Shown: in pieces, positions 61,000-64,000 of the stretch
Layout: the number at the start of each line of letters is the position of its first letter
Position numbering within the stretch: position 1 is the first letter of the stretch
Assembly: GCA_937965785.1 (NCBI GenBank)
Contig: CALCKT010000012.1
Coordinates: 1 to 64,000 of the forward strand
Length of the DNA: 64,000 nucleotides
Direction of reading: 5' to 3'
DNA from: an uncultured Propionibacteriaceae bacterium
GTDB taxonomy: Bacteria; Actinomycetota; Actinomycetes; Propionibacteriales; Propionibacteriaceae
Position numbers and translations under genes: made by a program
Notes under the pieces: generated by a model
Databases searched by the model: none
What the model was told of the DNA's origin: nothing
What the model saw: only the letters and a program-made list of their open reading frames with translations

Positions 61000-62586
61000 C
61001 TATCGCCGTCTTCCGGTTCCGAACAGGCCCCGGACGACCTCCCGGGTGACGGTGCGGATCACCTGCATGATGCCGCGGCTGGCGATCCGTTCCACCGCCG
61101 AGGTGCGACCGCGACCCGATCCCGACGACCGCCCCTCCGAGCGTTCTGCCTGACGCTGCTCCTTCTCCTCCTGGGCGCGACGTTCGGCCTCGGCCTTCTC
61201 CGCCTCGGCGCGCTGCCGTTCCTCCTCGGCCGCCTTCGCGCCGGCCTCCAGTTTCGCGGTGAGGATCTCGTAGGCCGACTCGCGGTCGATGGCCTGCCCG
61301 TACTTCGCCATCATCGGCGAGGCCGCCACCACCTGCTGCATCGCGGCGGCGTCGGTGGGTTGCATCGACGTCTCGGGGGCCCACAGCCGGGTCCAGGCGA
61401 CGGGGGTGGGTGCGCCCTTGGGGTTCATGACGGTGACGATCGCCTCGCCGATCCCGAGGCTCTGCAGCACCTCCTCCAGGTCGTAGCCCGACTTCGGGTA
61501 GGTCGACACCGTCGCCTTCAACGCCTTGGCGTCGTTGGGGGTGTGGGCGCGCAGCTGGTGCTGCACACGGCTGCCGAGCTGCGCCAGGACGTCCTCGGGC
61601 ACGTCCTTGGGGGTCTGGGTGACGAAGAACACCCCCACCCCCTTGGAGCGGATCAGCCTCACGGTCTGGGTGATGGAGTCGAGGAAGGCCTTGGATGCGC
61701 CCTTGAACAACAGGTGCGCCTCGTCGAAGAAGAACACCAGTTTCGGTTTGTCGGCGTCGCCGATCTCGGGGAGGGAACTGAACAGGTCGGCCAGCAGCCA
61801 CATCAGGAAGGTGGAGAACATCTCGGGTCGCGAGGCCAGGTCGGGCAGCTCCAGCAGCGAGACGACCCCGCGGCCGTCGGCGGCGACGCGCAGCAGCTCC
61901 GAGGGTTCGAACTCGGGTTCCCCGAAGAACACGTCACCGCCCTGCTCGGAGAGGCCGACGAGGTTGCGCAGGATCACCCCTGCCGTGGCGGCCGAGACCC
62001 CACCGATCTCCTTCAGCTCGTCCTTGCCGTCGTCGGAGGTGAGGAATTTCAGCAGCGCGACGAGGTCCTTGAGGTCGAGCAGCGGCAGGCCGTTGTTGTC
62101 GGCGTAGTAGAACACCAACCCGAGGGAGCTCTCCTGCACCTCGTTGAGTCCCAGCACCTTCGACAGCAGGATCGGGCCGAACGACGAGATCGTCGCCCGC
62201 ACCGGAATGCCGGTGCCCTGCCCGCCGAGCGCCAGGAACTCGCAGGGAGCGGCCTTCGCCTCCCAGGGCTGCCCCTGCGCCTCGACCCGCGCGGCCAGTT
62301 TCTCGCTCGCCACCCCGGGGGAGGCCATGCCGGACAGATCACCCTTGATGTCGGCGGCGAAGACGGGCACACCCGCCTTGCTGAGGGCCTCGGCCATCAG
62401 CTGGAGGGTTTTGGTCTTGCCGGTGCCCGTGGCTCCGGCGACGAGCCCGTGCCGGTTGAACATCGACAGCGGAATGCGGATGGGGGCCTCGACGACGGGG
62501 GCGCCGTCCATCAGCACACCCAGTTGTACCGCGTCGCCTTCGAACCCGTATCCGGCCTGAATCATTGCCACCAGTTCTTCACTCAC
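61000..62586 (-). CDS. HerA-like helicase/ATPase (DUF853)
   Basis: 528-residue FtsK/HerA-type ATPase. Walker A is GATGTGKTKT near residue 50, Walker B FFFDEAHLLF near 285, and the arginine-finger region QLGSRVQHQLRAHTP follows; the C terminus is a charged coiled-coil (QRAEAEKAEAERRAQEEKEQ) and a basic tail. Family members are common orphan ATPases in actinobacteria and may translocate DNA. GTG 62586 gives the family N terminus SEELVAMIQAGYGFEG; an upstream ATG reading was rejected because it adds nothing conserved. Confidence 0.85.
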   Translation of the reverse strand: MSEELVAMIQAGYGFEGDAVQLGVLMDGAPVVEAPIRIPLSMFNRHGLVAGATGTGKTKTLQLMAEALSKAGVPVFAADIKGDLSGMASPGVASEKLAARVEAQGQPWEAKAAPCEFLALGGQGTGIPVRATISSFGPILLSKVLGLNEVQESSLGLVFYYADNNGLPLLDLKDLVALLKFLTSDDGKDELKEIGGVSAATAGVILRNLVGLSEQGGDVFFGEPEFEPSELLRVAADGRGVVSLLELPDLASRPEMFSTFLMWLLADLFSSLPEIGDADKPKLVFFFDEAHLLFKGASKAFLDSITQTVRLIRSKGVGVFFVTQTPKDVPEDVLAQLGSRVQHQLRAHTPNDAKALKATVSTYPKSGYDLEEVLQSLGIGEAIVTVMNPKGAPTPVAWTRLWAPETSMQPTDAAAMQQVVAASPMMAKYGQAIDRESAYEILTAKLEAGAKAAEEERQRAEAEKAEAERRAQEEKEQRQAERSEGRSSGSGRGRTSAVERIASRGIMQVIRTVTREVVRGLFGTGRRR

Positions 62587-62686
62587 ACCCCTAGCCTGCC
62601 ATCTATCTGCGCTTCTCATGGGAGGCGCGTTGTCCGGGTTGTACGCCGATGGGCCGATTGTCACGGAGGGTGGCTAAACTGACCGA

Positions 62687-62980
62687 GTGATCTTCAAGCG
62701 TGTCGGCGATTCCCGCCCCTACCCGGACCACGGCTATGTCCAGAAGCAGTGGGCCGCCATCGCTCCGCACCAGGTGCGGCTGGATGAGCTGGTCACGACG
62801 AAGCGCACCCTTGATCTCGAGGCCCTGCTGGAGGAGGACTCCACCTTCTACGGCGACCTTTTCGCACATGTCGTCTCCTGGCGCGGCGATCTGTACCTGG
62901 AGGACGGCCTGCACCGCGCCCTGCGTGCCGCGCTGCAGCAACGCCAGACGATGCACGCCCGCGTGTTGGAACTCTCGTGA
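62687..62980 (+). CDS. conserved actinobacterial protein upstream of LytR_C gene
   Basis: 97-residue protein that strongly resembles a family found widely in actinobacteria (RPYPDHG and STFYGDLFAHVVSW motifs, LYLEDGLHRALRAALQQR), sometimes annotated as VapB-type antitoxin but without a toxin partner. Function unknown. It starts 6 bases after TAAACT at GTG 62687, consistent with a leaderless message, and is followed 11 bases later by the LytR_C-domain gene, a conserved pair. Confidence 0.8.
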   Translation: MIFKRVGDSRPYPDHGYVQKQWAAIAPHQVRLDELVTTKRTLDLEALLEEDSTFYGDLFAHVVSWRGDLYLEDGLHRALRAALQQRQTMHARVLELS

Positions 62981-62991
62981 AAGCCTGAGAC

Positions 62992-63504
62992 GTGCGCGCC
63001 TTTCGACTCCTCGCCACCCCGGCCCTGCTGATCGGTTTGCTCATCTTCCTGATCTGGGGGGCGAACCTGGGGTGGAACGCCTTGACCGCGCCGCTTCCCA
63101 GTCCACCGCCGACCCCGTGCGTCAACCAGCAGGTGAGCACGATCACCCCGAAACAGGTCACGGTCCTGGTCTACAACGGCGGTTTCACCAGCGGCTTGGG
63201 GTCGAAGGTCGGGCAGGCGCTGAAGACGGCGGGATTCGAGGTGGCGAAGACCACCAACACCAAGGAACGCATCACGAAGACCATCATCCGCAGCGGTGAG
63301 AACAACACCGACGCGGCGAAACTGGTCGCCAGCTACCTGATTGACCCAACCCTGGAGACCGATTCCCGGGTCGACGGCACCGTCGACGTTCTGGTCGGTT
63401 CCGATTTCGCGGGCCTGACGGAATCCGGCCTGACCGAGGTCCCGGTCGAGTCCGGCACCATCTGCCTGGCCCCGAGCCCGTCCCCCTCCGCGCTTCCCAG
63501 CTGA
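62992..63504 (+). CDS. LytR C-terminal domain membrane protein
   Basis: 170-residue protein with one N-terminal membrane helix (about 8-28) and an extracytoplasmic LytR_C domain (50-140, VTVLVYNGGFTSGLGSKVGQ in it) ending in a Pro/Ser tail. LytR_C domains occur on LCP cell-wall ligases, but the ligase domain is missing here, so a wall-associated role is only likely. Start GTG 62992, 11 bases after the preceding stop. Confidence 0.85.
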   Translation: MRAFRLLATPALLIGLLIFLIWGANLGWNALTAPLPSPPPTPCVNQQVSTITPKQVTVLVYNGGFTSGLGSKVGQALKTAGFEVAKTTNTKERITKTIIRSGENNTDAAKLVASYLIDPTLETDSRVDGTVDVLVGSDFAGLTESGLTEVPVESGTICLAPSPSPSALPS

Positions 63505-63542
63505 AAACCTGCCCCCGCATCACTTTGTTCCAGGGCGCGAAC

Positions 63543-63556
63543 GGTGCTGCACAACC
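63543..63556. repeat. half-copy of the 69-bp palindrome
   Basis: GGTGCTGCACAACC corresponds to the last 14 bases of the right arm of copy C apart from its first base. No left arm is present. It lies, like most full copies, between convergent genes. Confidence 0.55.
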
Positions 63557-63628
63557 GGGTTTCCCGCACCAGAGCAGCAACCCCGGAACACGCTCGCCGG
63601 TTGTCGGGTCAAAGCCGGAACGGGCCGC

Positions 63629-64000
63629 TCAGTCGTCGGCCCATCCCGCGTCGTGCACCTTGATCGCGACCTGGACGCGGTTGGTCAGGCCGAGCTTGTC
63701 GAAGATCTGAGTCACGACGCCCTTGACAGTGGCGAGGCTGAGGTAGTGCCGGGCCGAGATCTCGGCATTTGTCATTCCCCGCCCGATCGCGATCGCGACC
63801 TCTTTCTCCCGGGCGTTCAGGACGGCCAGGTCGGCCCGCGCGTCCTCCCGACGGGGATCGCCCCGGTGCCGGGTCGCTGCCGCGATGACCTGGGACACCA
63901 CGCTGGGTGAGAGGGTGTGCTCCCCCGCCGCGACCTGTTTGATGGCCTCCAGCATCCGGTCGGGCGGGGTGTCCTTGAGCAGGAAGCCCGCGGCCCCGGC
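63629..64000 (-). CDS. LuxR/NarL-type response regulator (5' end outside window)
   Basis: The reading frame runs off the right edge without a start. The visible 123 residues hold the end of the receiver domain (AGAAGFLLKDTPPDRMLEAI, conserved Lys present) and a LuxR helix-turn-helix (LNAREKEVAIAIGRGMTNAEIS then LSLATVKGVVTQIFDKLGL). A partner kinase gene probably lies further right. Confidence 0.92.
   Translation of the reverse strand, partial: AGAAGFLLKDTPPDRMLEAIKQVAAGEHTLSPSVVSQVIAAATRHRGDPRREDARADLAVLNAREKEVAIAIGRGMTNAEISARHYLSLATVKGVVTQIFDKLGLTNRVQVAIKVHDAGWADD

Overview
The window is GC-rich, gene-dense DNA of an actinobacterium. The best guess is a member of the Propionibacteriaceae (Arachnia/Pseudopropionibacterium-like). 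The reasons are the codon usage, a set of genes that start with no ribosome-binding site a few bases after a TANNNT box, an actinobacterial-type ileS T-box, a long Pta plus AckA, corrinoid uptake genes, and PT-rich LPXTG adhesin-like proteins. No rRNA, tRNA, CRISPR array, integrase or complete insertion sequence was seen.

Layout. 1-2.1 kb: a DUF6177-like gene, a small partner and a DUF1877 gene. 2.2-10.7 kb: ornithine carbamoyltransferase, a low-molecular-weight tyrosine phosphatase, an MprA/MprB-like two-component system, and several membrane or unknown proteins including an LppM-like lipoprotein. 10.8-12.8 kb: a GH13 alpha-glucosidase with an extra N-terminal domain. 13-17.2 kb: three tandem paralogous thioester-domain surface proteins, each ending at LPRTG with no membrane tail. 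17.5-26 kb: a glycan-use cluster, with a GH29 fucosidase, M81 metallopeptidase, ROK kinase and CUT1 ABC transporter on the minus strand facing away from a ROK repressor. 26.1-32 kb: endonuclease IV, aspartase, pta-ackA. 32.2-36.7 kb: a 5'-nucleotidase, then a three-gene operon (SDR, PlsC-like acyltransferase, alkyl-DHAP-synthase-like flavoenzyme) that looks like an ether-lipid pathway. 36.7-40 kb: ileS with promoter and T-box leader. 40.4-47 kb: MalY/PatB-like lyase, AbiEi-like protein, Gfo/Idh/MocA oxidoreductase, and a NarL-type sensor/regulator pair. 47.2-51.9 kb: aspartokinase with an internal beta-subunit start, an AAA ATPase/TOPRIM (DUF4276-like) candidate defence pair with a DUF1963-like gene, and a Phd-type antitoxin with a truncated toxin. 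52.1-58.7 kb: two divergent BtuFCD-type corrinoid importers, each preceded by its own cobalamin riboswitch. 58.9-64 kb: a MacB-type ABC exporter, a HerA-like ATPase, a LytR_C pair and the end of a LuxR-type response regulator.

Three families of dispersed intergenic repeats run through the window: a 69-bp palindrome with 17-bp arms (four full copies, mostly between convergent genes), a hairpin-centred array of GGTTTGCTGGCC units (three loci), and a GGTTTCGACACG/GGTTGAGCC family (five loci).

The candidates most worth following up are the thioester proteins without a sorting tail, the ether-lipid operon, the AAA/TOPRIM pair, the paired B12 switches and the structured repeat families. All functional assignments come from reading sequence and motifs only; no database search was run.
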